Shown: positions 32,234 to 41,959, counted from the first letter of the stretch. The stretch is DNA of 64,000 nucleotides from Oceanobacillus neutriphilus (GCF_014645515.1 NZ_BMLW01000003.1:332689-396688); one strand, 5' to 3'. The notes: generated by a model from the letters alone, not told the origin. Program-made: numbers and translations.

Positions 32234-33829
32234 TTATTTTTTTCTATACACAATATCTCCGCCAATAATTGTCATTTCAATACTAGTATCCAGTAGTCCA
32301 TCAGCATCCTTTAATTGAAATGGGTCAGCAGAATAGACTGTCATATCTGCAAGCTTGCCCCGGGAGATTGTTCCCTTTATTTTTTCTTCATTGGTTGTGT
32401 AAGCTGCATATTTTGTAAATAAATAAAATGCCTCCTGCGTGCTTAGCTTCTGCTCAGGATACCAGCCGTTATGAGCTTCTCCTGGAGCTTTTCTTGTAAC
32501 AGCAGCATGAATTCCAAGTAAAGGATTAATTGGTTCAACAGGTGCATCTGATCCGCCTCCGCAAATAACATTGTTGTTCAGCAAGGTTTTCCAGGCATAG
32601 GCAAAAGGCATTCGGTCTTCCCCGAGTCGATCTTTTACCCAGGGATAATCACTCGCAAGGAAGCGGGGCTGAATATCAACGATACGATCAGGCGTTGCTA
32701 GACGCTTTACTAACTCAGAGTTGATAACCTGCGCATGTATCAGGCGGTCTCTATATGCAGCAGCTGGAAATTGATCCAGGATGTCAAGCACATTTTCTAA
32801 TGCCTGATCACCAATCGTATGAACGGCAACAGGCATTGCAAGCTCTCGCGCACGTTTAACAATATTGTAAAGGGTATCCTGGGAAAGCATGGCCTCGCCA
32901 AATTGTCCAGGTTGATCAGAATAAGTCTCTTTTAATAATGCGGTTCTTCTGCCAAACGCACCGTCTGCAAATATTTTAATTGCCCCAATTTGCAGTGTGT
33001 TATCCCCGTAACCGGCATACATACCTTCTTTGTGAAGGTCTTCCAGGAAATCATAATCAATTAAAAGATTTGTCCGCAACCCCATACCTTCCTGATTTAA
33101 TAATTCCTGATAGAGGCGATAGGTTTGCTGCAAACCTCCTAAATAAGCCGGGTCATTGGAGTGGACACTAGTAATACCGTATTGAATAACAGTGGAAATG
33201 GTTTTTTGGAGTGCTTTTTTCCACGTGTCATAAGATTTATCAGGAATTTTAGCTTTAAATAATGTGGATGCCGATTCCAAAATTAATCCGTTAGGCTCTC
33301 CGTCTTCACCCATCACAATCTCACCGCTCTCTGGAACAGGCAGGCTGCTGGAATAATTAATTTGCTCAAGAGCTTTGGAATTTACCACTGCAGCATGTTC
33401 ACATATTCTTGTAAGAAAAAGCGGGTGATGTGGGGCAACAGCATCAAGCTCCTGTTTTGTCGGCAGTCCGCCATCTGTAAATAAATTTTCGTCCCAGCCG
33501 GCACCAAGCAGCCACTCGCCTTTTTTCAGGGTATTGGCATGCTGTTTGATTTTATTTAAGAATACTTCTTTCTTGGTGACCCCGGTCACATCTAAATCAA
33601 TAAATTTCATTGCCTGCATAGAGAGGTGGAGGTGGGTGTCAGTTAATCCCGGCGTAGCTGTTTTTCCCTCAAGGTCTATAATTGTATCGCTTTTTGTACT
33701 CCAAAAAGCAAGTATTTGATTACTTGAACCCATATCAATAAAACGTCCGTCTTTGACAACAACAGCCTCTACTATCGGATGAGACGATTCAAATGTATGT
33801 ATAACACCATTGGTATATATCGTTATCAT
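32234..33829 (-). CDS. Amidohydrolase family 3 protein (YtcJ-like)
   Basis: 531 residues. The amidohydrolase-superfamily metal site is visible: TPGLTDTHLHLS near residue 60 (HxH), the carboxylated-lysine region IGAIKIFADGAFG near 285, VAVHTIGDQALENVL near 340 and CGGGSDAPVEPINP near 455. The N-terminal composite beta-domain and C-terminal GKLADMTVYSADPF are as in YtcJ-type exoenzymes. These act on amide or formamide bonds; the substrate cannot be inferred. No signal peptide is present, so it is cytoplasmic. It stands alone between guaC and yngG. Confidence 0.85.
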   Translation of the reverse strand: MITIYTNGVIHTFESSHPIVEAVVVKDGRFIDMGSSNQILAFWSTKSDTIIDLEGKTATPGLTDTHLHLSMQAMKFIDLDVTGVTKKEVFLNKIKQHANTLKKGEWLLGAGWDENLFTDGGLPTKQELDAVAPHHPLFLTRICEHAAVVNSKALEQINYSSSLPVPESGEIVMGEDGEPNGLILESASTLFKAKIPDKSYDTWKKALQKTISTVIQYGITSVHSNDPAYLGGLQQTYRLYQELLNQEGMGLRTNLLIDYDFLEDLHKEGMYAGYGDNTLQIGAIKIFADGAFGRRTALLKETYSDQPGQFGEAMLSQDTLYNIVKRARELAMPVAVHTIGDQALENVLDILDQFPAAAYRDRLIHAQVINSELVKRLATPDRIVDIQPRFLASDYPWVKDRLGEDRMPFAYAWKTLLNNNVICGGGSDAPVEPINPLLGIHAAVTRKAPGEAHNGWYPEQKLSTQEAFYLFTKYAAYTTNEEKIKGTISRGKLADMTVYSADPFQLKDADGLLDTSIEMTIIGGDIVYRKK

Positions 33830-34305
33830 CGAGATTCTCCTTGTCTAAATTATCCTATGGTAATCTTTATTTAATTTCATTTATAAATGACTCAACTTTC
33901 ACACCTTAAAAATTAACTTGCTTATCATAGAGACAGGTGTTGATCCTTCCATCTATCTCTTGACAAAAGCATAAACTCTATCCAGGAAAAAGGTGATGTA
34001 TGAGATCACCGATGGAAGGGCGTTCTATACAGGTTGAAACAGCTGACTAAATAGAAATTAAATCAGATAAACTGTACTGTGTATTTATCTTACCAAAATT
34101 GTTTCATTTTAACAGCAGGAAGATTGACATTTTCAGAAATTTTATTATATACTGGATTCAACAAAGTTGAATAAAATGAAACTGAATTGAATTGTAAATT
34201 AAATTGAAAAGAGCATTCCTCAGTTTTAATTGTACTTGTGCAAATAACATTTCATTTCTATTTTCATAAATTAAAATGAAAACGGATACAACGGGAGGGA
34301 TTTTG
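33830..34305. other. 476-bp gap with nested inverted repeat at 33946-34020
   Basis: CCTTCCATC (33946-33954) and GATGGAAGG (34012-34020) are perfect 9-bp arms. Inside them GGTGAT...ATCACC (33993-34011) forms a second hairpin. The remainder is very AT-rich promoter-like sequence for yngG. No gene was seen. Confidence 0.45.
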
Positions 34306-35208
34306 ATGCGCGGCTTACCAAGCAATGTCTATTTGAAGGAAGTAGGGCCAAGAGACGGGCTGCAGAATGAGAAGCAATGGATTTCTACAGATGATAAGGT
34401 TGTCTGGATTAATATGCTTTCAAAAACAGGTGTTTCGGAAATTGAGTATTCTTCCTTTGTTCATCCCAAAATGATTCCGGCATTAAAGGATGCAAGAGAG
34501 GTAGGAAAGCGGATTATTCGTAAAAGTGGAGTTGCATATTCTGCTTTAGTTCCAAATATGAAGGGATTAGAGTACGCTTTGGAAGCAGGTATCGATGGAG
34601 CATCGGTATTTATGTCGGCAAGCGAGACGCATAACAGGAAAAATATTAATAAAAGTATTTCTGAGACATACCCGGTACTGACAGAGGTCATTAAAGAAGC
34701 TAAAAATGCAGGAAAAATTGTAACAGGATATGTATCTACGGTCTTTGATTGCCCATATGAAGGACGAATTTCTGTAGATGATGTACTCGGGGTATGCGGC
34801 CAATTAATTGATAGCGGGGTAGATTATCTTTCACTTGGAGATACAATTGGAACTGCTGTACCAACGCAGGTGGAGAATCTGCTTGAGGGGCTTTTTCCTT
34901 ATTTTCCAAAGGATAAGCTGATACTGCATTTCCATGATACAAGAGGAATGGCGATAGCTAATATCATGACGGCACTTCATATGGGAATTACCCGGTTTGA
35001 CAGCACTGTCGGAGGTTTAGGAGGCTGCCCTTATGCGCCGGGAGCTGCAGGGAATGTTGCTACCAATGATGTTTTATATTTATTAAATGGACTTGGAATT
35101 GAAACAGGAATTAATGAGAAACGCATTCAGGAAGCAAGTATTTATATTCAAAATAAGCTGGGAAAAACGTTGCCAAGCAGATCAGTAGCTTATTTAAAAA
35201 ATGCTTGA
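34306..35208 (+). CDS. yngG: Hydroxymethylglutaryl-CoA lyase
   Basis: 300 residues, the size of B. subtilis YngG. It cleaves HMG-CoA to acetyl-CoA and acetoacetate at the end of leucine breakdown. DRE-TIM family landmarks: EVGPRDGLQNEK at residue 10, YVSTVFDCPYEGR near 150, LGDTIGTAVP, LHFHDTRGMA, and the active-site loop GLGGCPYAPGAAGNV with its cysteine. ATG 34306 has GGGAGG 8 bases upstream. In B. subtilis it is part of a larger leucine-degradation cluster; here it stands alone, so the other steps must be encoded elsewhere. Confidence 0.93.
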   Translation: MRGLPSNVYLKEVGPRDGLQNEKQWISTDDKVVWINMLSKTGVSEIEYSSFVHPKMIPALKDAREVGKRIIRKSGVAYSALVPNMKGLEYALEAGIDGASVFMSASETHNRKNINKSISETYPVLTEVIKEAKNAGKIVTGYVSTVFDCPYEGRISVDDVLGVCGQLIDSGVDYLSLGDTIGTAVPTQVENLLEGLFPYFPKDKLILHFHDTRGMAIANIMTALHMGITRFDSTVGGLGGCPYAPGAAGNVATNDVLYLLNGLGIETGINEKRIQEASIYIQNKLGKTLPSRSVAYLKNA

Positions 35209-35225
35209 AATAGCGGTAACTAGTA

Positions 35226-35263
35226 TAAAAGTCTTGTCAATACATACTTGACAAGACTTTTAT
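35226..35263. terminator. Bidirectional terminator
   Basis: AAAAGTCTTGTCAA and TTGACAAGACTTTT form a perfect stem between the convergent yngG and the ECF operon. Confidence 0.85.
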
Positions 35264-35269
35264 TATGCG

Positions 35270-37501
35270 TCAGAAATTCATTTCTTTTAATTGCTGTATA
35301 AATTCCTTTAATGCTTCCAGATCAGTTGATTCTATCCATGTGTTCAATGCAGTAACATCCCCGGCAATATATAAAGATAAAACATGCTGCAATTCTTCCT
35401 GATAGTCATCTCTGTTTTTTGATTCTTCATTCATATGATGCAAAATAATGCTCCAATCTGTATATTGGGAAGCTGCATATTGACTTGGATATCGCATAGC
35501 CAAATCAATTATTTCATCAATACTTTGTCCGCCAAGCAGTTCCAGCACGAACCAATTTTCCAGATCAGCATTGTTCCAGTCACTGTTCGCAGCTTTTTGA
35601 AAGAATGTACGTGCCTGTTCTTTTTTACTTTGAAATAAGAGAGCTGATGCATGGGAGGACGCCTCATAGCCGTCCAATATGTTATTAGTCCAATTGATGT
35701 ACTGCTGAAACCAGTGATTATAATTATCCCAATCGCGCTGATACTGATAATAATCTAGAATCTCCCAGGCATAATCTGCATTTTCAGTCTGCTCTGCAAG
35801 CATAATGTAGTAGGGGAGGGCAAGTTCTGTACGATTTAACCAGGTTCCATCACTTTCCACCCCAATCATTGCTGTAATCATACGTAAGCTGTGCAAATCG
35901 GATTTGTCTTTCTTCACATTTAATTTATATTCCTGTAAAGCTTCCTTCAGCTTTCCATCAAGGAGCAGCTCATCTGCACTCGTCAGTTCTCTGTTTTGCA
36001 AATGAATCATTGGAATGTTATTTATATTTTCCTCACTTAACCGATAACCGCCACTGGAACTAATCAGCTGGTCTTGATTGTCATAAGCAGACACTCCCCA
36101 AGAGTAGGTTCCTTCCGGATTAGAAAAACCGAGCAGGGAAGCAGGTTCAAAAAAGTCTTCTTTGGTATCCTCCTCATTTAAAATAAAGTTTGTTGAAAGA
36201 GCGTATAAATCTTCCAGTTCAACGGTAGTTTTATGGCTTGTTATTCTAGTATCTAATTTCACGCTATAGCTGGCTCCATCTTCTTCTGCGGTAAATTCCA
36301 ACATATAATAACTTGCACCTTCCACAGGCCCCCATTCTAAATCGAAATGATCTTCCTGAATTACTGCTTCATTTACTGGCTGGACCAGATTAATAACTGG
36401 TTCTAAGGTGATATCATATACTTCATCATTGTTTCCGTCTAAGGAAAGGACATCACCAGCTTCAAATGGAACCATATAGCCATCTATCATATCCAAACTG
36501 AGTCCGGCGGTGATTTCATAATTCCCGGGTAACACATGATCAAACGAAAATTCGCCATTTTCATTTGTCTCCGTATGATTTTCTTCATTTGAAAAGATAG
36601 AGTAATTAGCAAACGCAGTATCGCGTAGAAATATACCTGCACCGGCTATCGGAGTTCCATCTGCATAGATGACTCTCCCTGTTACTTTTTTTAAAGGTTC
36701 ATCTGTTAATAAAGCGTATTGAAGACGATTATTCAGTGCCTGCAGTTTTTCGTATAAAACAGAATCTGTAAGCGTAATATCTCCCCCGCTTTTTTCAATA
36801 TCCGTTAATATTTGTCCGACCGTATTTGCTGCCAGCTCTGTTTGCCCTTGTTGAATTTGCATTTCCGCTTCTGCTTTTGCTATTTGTATTTGTAAATCCA
36901 TATTCGAAGGGTCTGCATATTTCTTTAATTCCTTCAGTATATTTTCAGCTCCCTGAAAGTTACGAAGCTGTACACTTGCTTCTATTGAAAAAAGCTGCAG
37001 CTCCTGTAATAGAAAAGGATCACCATTTTGTTTCAATCGTTTTAGACCCTGTCCAAAGGTTTCTTCAGATAACTCTGGCTTACCATTCTGTTGATAATAA
37101 AAAGCAAGATTTCTAACTGCATAAGGATATTCCGATTGTAAGGGACCGTTTTCTATATAGTCCTGCAGATAGGGAAGTTTTTCAGTCCATGTAAATTTTG
37201 AATACATACCGTTCGTCGAGGTAGATCCGGATCCTGAGGGAGAGATGTTTATATCATATAAACTGCCATCTGTTGTATCCACCATATATGTTTGAACAGC
37301 ATCATATCTTTGTTTTTTTGTTATTTTTTTATCTAAAACACCGAGTAATTTTTCATTACCGGCAGGTTCCCCATTTTCGATTTTTTGCTTTGCTATCCAT
37401 AACTCTGCCTGTGGGAGAAGAAAGATCATACACACTGGTAATATAATAAGGAAAACAGCAAGCATCCAGGTGAGATGCTTTACTTTTAATTTAACTCTCA
37501 T
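35270..37501 (-). CDS. Large membrane-anchored extracytoplasmic protein with repeats, in ECF operon
   Basis: 743 residues from ATG 37501, with GAGGAAG 7 bases upstream. A basic N terminus and one membrane helix (about 10-30) are followed by a long extracytoplasmic part. Residues about 110-270 look like TPR-type helical repeats. About 275-370 is a carboxypeptidase-regulatory-like beta domain (GRVIYADGTPIAGAGIFLRD, then NGEFSFDHVLPGNYEI). About 390-510 resembles a fibronectin-like domain (FDLEWGPVEGASYYMLEF), and TPR-like helices recur to the end. It is unrecognised as a named protein. It overlaps the putative anti-sigma gene by 11 bp, so the three products are made together. A sensor or envelope scaffold role is inferred. 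Confidence 0.75.
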   Translation of the reverse strand: MRVKLKVKHLTWMLAVFLIILPVCMIFLLPQAELWIAKQKIENGEPAGNEKLLGVLDKKITKKQRYDAVQTYMVDTTDGSLYDINISPSGSGSTSTNGMYSKFTWTEKLPYLQDYIENGPLQSEYPYAVRNLAFYYQQNGKPELSEETFGQGLKRLKQNGDPFLLQELQLFSIEASVQLRNFQGAENILKELKKYADPSNMDLQIQIAKAEAEMQIQQGQTELAANTVGQILTDIEKSGGDITLTDSVLYEKLQALNNRLQYALLTDEPLKKVTGRVIYADGTPIAGAGIFLRDTAFANYSIFSNEENHTETNENGEFSFDHVLPGNYEITAGLSLDMIDGYMVPFEAGDVLSLDGNNDEVYDITLEPVINLVQPVNEAVIQEDHFDLEWGPVEGASYYMLEFTAEEDGASYSVKLDTRITSHKTTVELEDLYALSTNFILNEEDTKEDFFEPASLLGFSNPEGTYSWGVSAYDNQDQLISSSGGYRLSEENINNIPMIHLQNRELTSADELLLDGKLKEALQEYKLNVKKDKSDLHSLRMITAMIGVESDGTWLNRTELALPYYIMLAEQTENADYAWEILDYYQYQRDWDNYNHWFQQYINWTNNILDGYEASSHASALLFQSKKEQARTFFQKAANSDWNNADLENWFVLELLGGQSIDEIIDLAMRYPSQYAASQYTDWSIILHHMNEESKNRDDYQEELQHVLSLYIAGDVTALNTWIESTDLEALKEFIQQLKEMNF

Positions 37502-37802
37502 TTTCAATCTTCCTCTCAAATTGCTGCTGCAGATAAGTGCTTCCGCCAAACTCAATGAATAAAGGTTCATCGTCCACCGGTTTATTTCCGTTTAATCCAA
37601 TGAAGGTGAAAATAGCTAATCCCGTAATAAAAACAGTACTGACAGGGATAACAGGAATTGAAATTTCCTTATTCCAGAAGCGGTGCCATTTTGTTCTTTG
37701 TTCCTTTTCTTTCAGCTTCTGTAAAACATTCTCCTGTTTTGTAAAATGTATTGAATGCAGATCCGAATCCAGTTTTTCCTTTGTTTTAGTTTTATCAGTC
37801 AT
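37491..37802 (-). CDS. Putative membrane anti-sigma factor
   Basis: 103 residues: about 45 charged cytoplasmic residues, one membrane helix (about 49-69, VIPVSTVFITGLAIFTFIGL), and a short outer tail. No zinc-binding HxxxCxxC motif was seen. The role is called from topology and position, directly after an ECF sigma gene with an ATGA overlap and before a large outer protein it also overlaps. The size is small for an anti-sigma, so it could be a different membrane partner. Confidence 0.65.
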   Translation of the reverse strand: MTDKTKTKEKLDSDLHSIHFTKQENVLQKLKEKEQRTKWHRFWNKEISIPVIPVSTVFITGLAIFTFIGLNGNKPVDDEPLFIEFGGSTYLQQQFERKIENES

Positions 37803-38350
37803 CTAATTTCGCCTCCATTCCCGGTTGACGTTAATACACTTTTTAAAGAATTACGCCCCCGCTTTAATCTGGATTTAATCGTGCTCTCCTTTGTTTTGGT
37901 AAGATGAGAAATTTCTGCAATCGCTAAGTCGTTATAATAATAAAGAATAATGACTTCACGATATTTATAAGGAAGCTGTTGAATCGCATGAGCCAGCTCT
38001 GAATTTCTTTCTGTAACTAAGGTATTGTCCTCAGGTGTCGGGTTGCCATCAATAGAGCTCTCAAGTTTATCATTACTTGAAGAAAATACATTTTTTAAGG
38101 CAGATTTACGCATAATGCTCCGGCAGTGATTTAATAAAATGGTTGTTAACCAGGCTTTTAACCGATCCGGATTTTCCAGCTGATGTATTTTTTGAAAAGC
38201 ATTTAGAAAAGTATCCTGAACAATTTCTTGAGAGAGCTGATAATCCTTTAATAGAAGAAAAGCGGTGCGGGTTAAATAATCACCATATAGCTGCATGGTT
38301 TCTATGTAAGCTTCTTCATTCTGTTGCCTGATACGTTTTGCGAGTTCCAA
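37799..38350 (-). CDS. ECF RNA polymerase sigma factor
   Basis: 183 residues. Region 2 reads YGDYLTRTAFLLLKDYQLSQ and EIVQDTFLNAFQKI; region 4 reads LPYKYREVIILYYYNDLAIA and EISHLTKTKESTIKSRLKRG. There is no region 1 or 3, so it is an ECF (group 4) sigma. TTG 38350 is used because AAAGGAG ends 10 bases before it, and the protein then begins ELAKRIRQQNEEAY like other ECFs; the ATG at 38404 lies upstream of that site. The next gene, the putative anti-sigma, starts inside its stop codon. It is not one of the B. subtilis ECFs I can name. Confidence 0.88.
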   Translation of the reverse strand: MELAKRIRQQNEEAYIETMQLYGDYLTRTAFLLLKDYQLSQEIVQDTFLNAFQKIHQLENPDRLKAWLTTILLNHCRSIMRKSALKNVFSSSNDKLESSIDGNPTPEDNTLVTERNSELAHAIQQLPYKYREVIILYYYNDLAIAEISHLTKTKESTIKSRLKRGRNSLKSVLTSTGNGGEIR

Positions 38351-38601
38351 TAAATTATCACTCCTTTCACTATATAGATGCTTTTTTTGATTCACAGGTT
38401 GCATAAAACGGAAAAATTATTAATTTATTCTCTTTATGCATGATACAGAGTAATTATAGTATAGAAAACAAAGTAAAAATATCACTTTTCAAAGACTGTT
38501 ATTTTTTAGAATAGTATCAGAGTTTAGATTGACTACACTGGTTTGTCTGGCTTATGATTAAATATACTACAGAGAATATGAATTCAGTTTAGCGGGAAGG
38601 A

Positions 38602-39171
38602 ATGAGCAGTATCGAATTACATAAAATCGGCGAAAAAATTAAGTATGCAAGACGTCGGGAGAATAAGACACAGCAAGAAATTGCGGACGCTTCCAAAATT
38701 TCTAAGAGTCTCCTGTCCAAAATTGAGAATGGACAGACAGCTTCAGCAATAGCTACCTTATCCAGGATTTGTGATAGTCTCCATATACAGCTGACATGGG
38801 TATTAGATGACAATGAGGAGCAGGATATTGTCGTTCAGAAGAAGAGGAACCGGCCACAAAAAGTAGGGGACGAAAGTATGGGGTATTCCTATGAAATTCT
38901 GGCCAATCGTTCACAATATAGCGGGATTGAACCGACTATTGTACATGTTACGCCTAAATCTCTGAATCTGCGTGATGAAAAAACGTATACGCATTCACAG
39001 GATGAATTTATTTATATATTAGAAGGGGAAATTGAATTATTATACGATGGAAAAAAGCAGCTGCTTCAAACAGGAGACAGTGCTTATTTTGCCGGCTCTA
39101 AGCCGCATTTATTTCTTCCCGTGGATGACCAGGAGGCGAAAGTGCTGACATGTTTTATTGATCGGGTTTGA
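38602..39171 (+). CDS. XRE-cupin transcriptional regulator
   Basis: 189 residues. Residues 5-65 are an XRE HTH (NKTQQEIADASKISKSLLSK); residues about 105-187 are a cupin (THSQDEFIYILEGEIELLYD, GDSAYFAGSKPHLFLP). Such regulators sense small molecules, often amines or sugars, through the cupin. The GGAAGG site is only about one base before ATG 38602, so initiation may be at a later, non-standard codon such as ATC 38611; ATG is kept. It is divergent from the ECF operon and 18 bp before a HIT gene. Confidence 0.85.
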   Translation: MSSIELHKIGEKIKYARRRENKTQQEIADASKISKSLLSKIENGQTASAIATLSRICDSLHIQLTWVLDDNEEQDIVVQKKRNRPQKVGDESMGYSYEILANRSQYSGIEPTIVHVTPKSLNLRDEKTYTHSQDEFIYILEGEIELLYDGKKQLLQTGDSAYFAGSKPHLFLPVDDQEAKVLTCFIDRV

Positions 39172-39189
39172 GTAAGGGGAGGCAAAATA

Positions 39190-39603
39190 ATGAATCGATC
39201 TGAATGTCCTTTTTGTTATCCGTATTTAATAAAGAATCAGCAAATTATATTAGAAAATGAAAAAGCAATGTTTTTACAATTAGACGAAGCGCAGGAGTCA
39301 GGTATTGCTCTTGAAGGGGCTGGAGTAATTGTGACCAAAGCGCATCGTGTCACTCCATTTGATTTAACAGATGAAGAATGGCTGTCCATCAAGGAGCTTT
39401 TACAAAGAGTCAAATATATAATCGACGAAAAACATGCACCAGCTGGTTATAACATTGGCTGGAATAGCGGTGAAGTTGCCGGACAGCATATTATGCATGC
39501 GCACTTGCATGTATTGCCCCGTTATGAAGACGAACAAATGAAAGGGAAGGGGATACGGTATTTATTTAAAAATGGATCGAACAGCAGGATGGGAAATGAC
39601 TAA
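39190..39603 (+). CDS. HIT family hydrolase
   Basis: 137 residues. The triad HIMHAHLHVLPR is near residue 98; the N-terminal CPFCYP and GYNIGWNSGEVAGQ are typical of Hit-like nucleotide hydrolases. It probably acts on nucleotide phosphoramidates or dinucleotides. GGGGAGGC precedes the ATG. It shares an operon with the XRE-cupin regulator, which suggests regulated expression. A terminator follows. Confidence 0.87.
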   Translation: MNRSECPFCYPYLIKNQQIILENEKAMFLQLDEAQESGIALEGAGVIVTKAHRVTPFDLTDEEWLSIKELLQRVKYIIDEKHAPAGYNIGWNSGEVAGQHIMHAHLHVLPRYEDEQMKGKGIRYLFKNGSNSRMGND

Positions 39604-39617
39604 GCAAAATTGGAATA

Positions 39618-39658
39618 AAAAATGACCTTCTCTCAAAAAAGGAGAAAGTCATTTTTTA
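39618..39658. terminator. Bidirectional terminator
   Basis: AAAATGACCTTCTC pairs with GAGAAAGTCATTTTT with one mismatch, between the convergent HIT and flotillin genes. Confidence 0.75.
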
Positions 39659-39698
39659 ATTTTATAGTTTTACAGAATAGATTCTTTCGAAATCATTT

Positions 39699-41252
39699 CT
39701 ATTTAGATGTATCATCCGTATTTTCTTTATCTGTTTTCGCTGCAGCTGCTTCAGAAGTTGCTGTTGCTACAGGCGTTTGATGGGTTCCAGGATTAACTTT
39801 ACCTTTGGATGCACCAGCCAGTAACTCTTTAATATCAATTCCGGAGGTTTCCTTCAGGTTTTCCTGCAATGTACTAATTAGATTGGTTGCATAGCTGGAG
39901 ACTTTGTTTGCTCCACCATTTGGACCGTTGCTTCCAGTATCGACAACAGTAATCTTATCAATATTAGATAGCGGGCTCGCAACTTGTTTAGCATAATCAG
40001 GAAGCATTTTGATAACCATGTCAAGGATTGCTGCTTCACCGTATTTTTCAAAGGCTTGCGCAACTTTTTCTTTTGCTTCAGCTTCCGCAAGACCTTTCAG
40101 GCGGATAACTTCTGCTTCAGATTCCCCTTGAGCACGTTCTGCATCTGCTTTTGCAAGACCATCCACACGGACTTTCTCGGCTTCAGCGCGGGCAGCTGTT
40201 TCAATACGATATTGGTTTGCATCTGCAGTAGCCATTTCTCTGGCTTTTTCTGCAATGGCTGACTGCTCAACAGAATATCTGTCTGCATCTGCTTTTTTCT
40301 TAACCTCTGAGTCATATTGTTTTTCACGACGCAGAATTTCTTTTTCTTCCAATTCAATTTGCTTTTGACGCTCGATAATTTTGATTTGCATTTCCTGTTC
40401 TGTAACTTCCTGTTTAGAACGGGCTGTTTCAAAATCATAAGCTTGGTCTGCTCTTGCTTTTGCAGTATCCTGCTCACGGCGATATTCGGAAGTTTTTAAT
40501 TGATTTTCTTTTTCTGACTCGGCAATCTCAGTTGCCCGCTGTAATTCTGCACGTTTAGCATCCTTTGCAGCTTCCGCACGTTTAATACGTGTTTCTTTCT
40601 CTGCTTCAGCTGTCGCAATATCTGCATCACGCTTCACTTGAGCAATACGGGGCTTACCAAGTGATTCTAAGTATCCATTTGTATCTCTTACATCTTTAAT
40701 GGTGAAAGATACAATAACTAATCCCATTTTTGCCAGATCGTGAGAGGCAACGCGCTGTACTTCCTGAGAGAACTTATCGCGGTTTTTATAAATTTCCTCA
40801 ACAGTCATGGAGCCAAGGATAGAACGAAGATGTCCTTCCAGCACTTCTTTCGCTTCCATTTCCCGATCTTGCTTGGATTTTCCAAGGAATTGTTCTGCTG
40901 CAGTGGCAATTTCACTGATAGATCCACCTATTTTTATGATTGCTGTACCATCTGCTAAAACAGGAACACCTTGCTCTGTGTATACTTCTGGAGTAGTTAC
41001 CTCCAATTTACTGGATAGTAGACTAAGAGGCTCAGCCTGTTGAAAAACAGGAACGACGAATGTCCCGCCACCGCGAATAATTTTAATTTTATTCCCGGCC
41101 TCATCAACGTGAACATTCTTTCCTCCAAGATAACTTCCTGTAACAATGAGCGCTTCATCAGGTCCTGCTGTACGATACTTTGTTACAAATAGCCCAAGTA
41201 AAGCTAACAGAAGCGCTGCCGCTACAATAATGACAATCCAAATTTCTGACAT
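39699..41252 (-). CDS. floT: Flotillin-like protein FloT (YuaG)
   Basis: 517 residues, close to B. subtilis YuaG/FloT (509). An N-terminal membrane helix (about 3-22) is followed by the SPFH/PHB domain (to about 200), then a long coiled coil rich in Glu-Ala repeats (about 210-420) and a glycine-, alanine- and threonine-rich tail. Flotillins organise lipid domains with ordered membrane and recruit signalling proteins. In B. subtilis the gene follows yuaF in a SigW operon, as here: the NfeD-like gene and a SigW-type promoter are directly upstream. Confidence 0.94.
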   Translation of the reverse strand: MSEIWIVIIVAAALLLALLGLFVTKYRTAGPDEALIVTGSYLGGKNVHVDEAGNKIKIIRGGGTFVVPVFQQAEPLSLLSSKLEVTTPEVYTEQGVPVLADGTAIIKIGGSISEIATAAEQFLGKSKQDREMEAKEVLEGHLRSILGSMTVEEIYKNRDKFSQEVQRVASHDLAKMGLVIVSFTIKDVRDTNGYLESLGKPRIAQVKRDADIATAEAEKETRIKRAEAAKDAKRAELQRATEIAESEKENQLKTSEYRREQDTAKARADQAYDFETARSKQEVTEQEMQIKIIERQKQIELEEKEILRREKQYDSEVKKKADADRYSVEQSAIAEKAREMATADANQYRIETAARAEAEKVRVDGLAKADAERAQGESEAEVIRLKGLAEAEAKEKVAQAFEKYGEAAILDMVIKMLPDYAKQVASPLSNIDKITVVDTGSNGPNGGANKVSSYATNLISTLQENLKETSGIDIKELLAGASKGKVNPGTHQTPVATATSEAAAAKTDKENTDDTSK

Positions 41253-41396
41253 TATTTTCCTCCTCTATGTTTTATTTTTCAGCCCGTTATCACCTGTCTT
41301 CCAATTAATGATAACAAGCTGATTTCATCCACTAGCATTCCTTCCAATGAATAAGGAATGAAGTTTCATTATATGTGAAAAGCTAATATATATTAG

Positions 41397-41924
41397 CTAA
41401 TCCAACGATTCATAAGGGCTGACATAGAAAACACCATCTTTAATTTCGATGATCAAAACACGTTCTCCCTGAGGGAGTGCTTCATTGTCATAGCTTACAG
41501 CCGGTTTAGAAATAACCCCGCTTTTCCATTGCACCATTACTTCTCCGTATCCATCGATTGGAATAGATACAATCACAGTCCCTACACTTCCCATTAAGGC
41601 TTCCTCAGAATAGCCCCAGGATTGCTCTGCGGAGCGGATTGGAACAAGCACAAATATATGCAGGAGGGTTACAAAGATAATACTTAATATAGAAGAAACA
41701 ATGAGAATAACAAGACTTCCCCAGTTCATAAACCATTCAAGAACATATCCGATGGCGGATAAAAAAATGAAAAAGGAAAGAACAATTACAGGGTGTAAGA
41801 AAGGAACGGATTCAAAAATACCATCCAATAAATCTCCAAACAGCAAAACCACTACGGTTAAAATTGCTGCTATAATAAGTATCCATAAGTATAAATCCTG
41901 TATAGCATAACCAAATAACGTCAT
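41397..41924 (-). CDS. yuaF: NfeD-like membrane protein (YuaF)
   Basis: 175 residues from ATG 41924, with AAGGGAGG 6 bases upstream; YuaF of B. subtilis has about 174. Membrane helices at about 12-30, 42-60 and 65-95 are followed by a soluble OB-fold domain (MGSVGTVIVSIPIDGYGEV, ending VFYVSPYESLD). NfeD proteins pair with flotillins/SPFH proteins in the membrane. The gene is 144 bp upstream of floT. Confidence 0.9.
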   Translation of the reverse strand: MTLFGYAIQDLYLWILIIAAILTVVVLLFGDLLDGIFESVPFLHPVIVLSFFIFLSAIGYVLEWFMNWGSLVILIVSSILSIIFVTLLHIFVLVPIRSAEQSWGYSEEALMGSVGTVIVSIPIDGYGEVMVQWKSGVISKPAVSYDNEALPQGERVLIIEIKDGVFYVSPYESLD

Positions 41925-41959
41925 TATGTAACCTCCCTTGCTCTTTATCTTAGTTATAG

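Noticed and set aside
39878..40499. Frames inside the flotillin gene, both strands
   Set aside because: Shadows of the Glu-Ala-Lys repeat coding sequence of floT.
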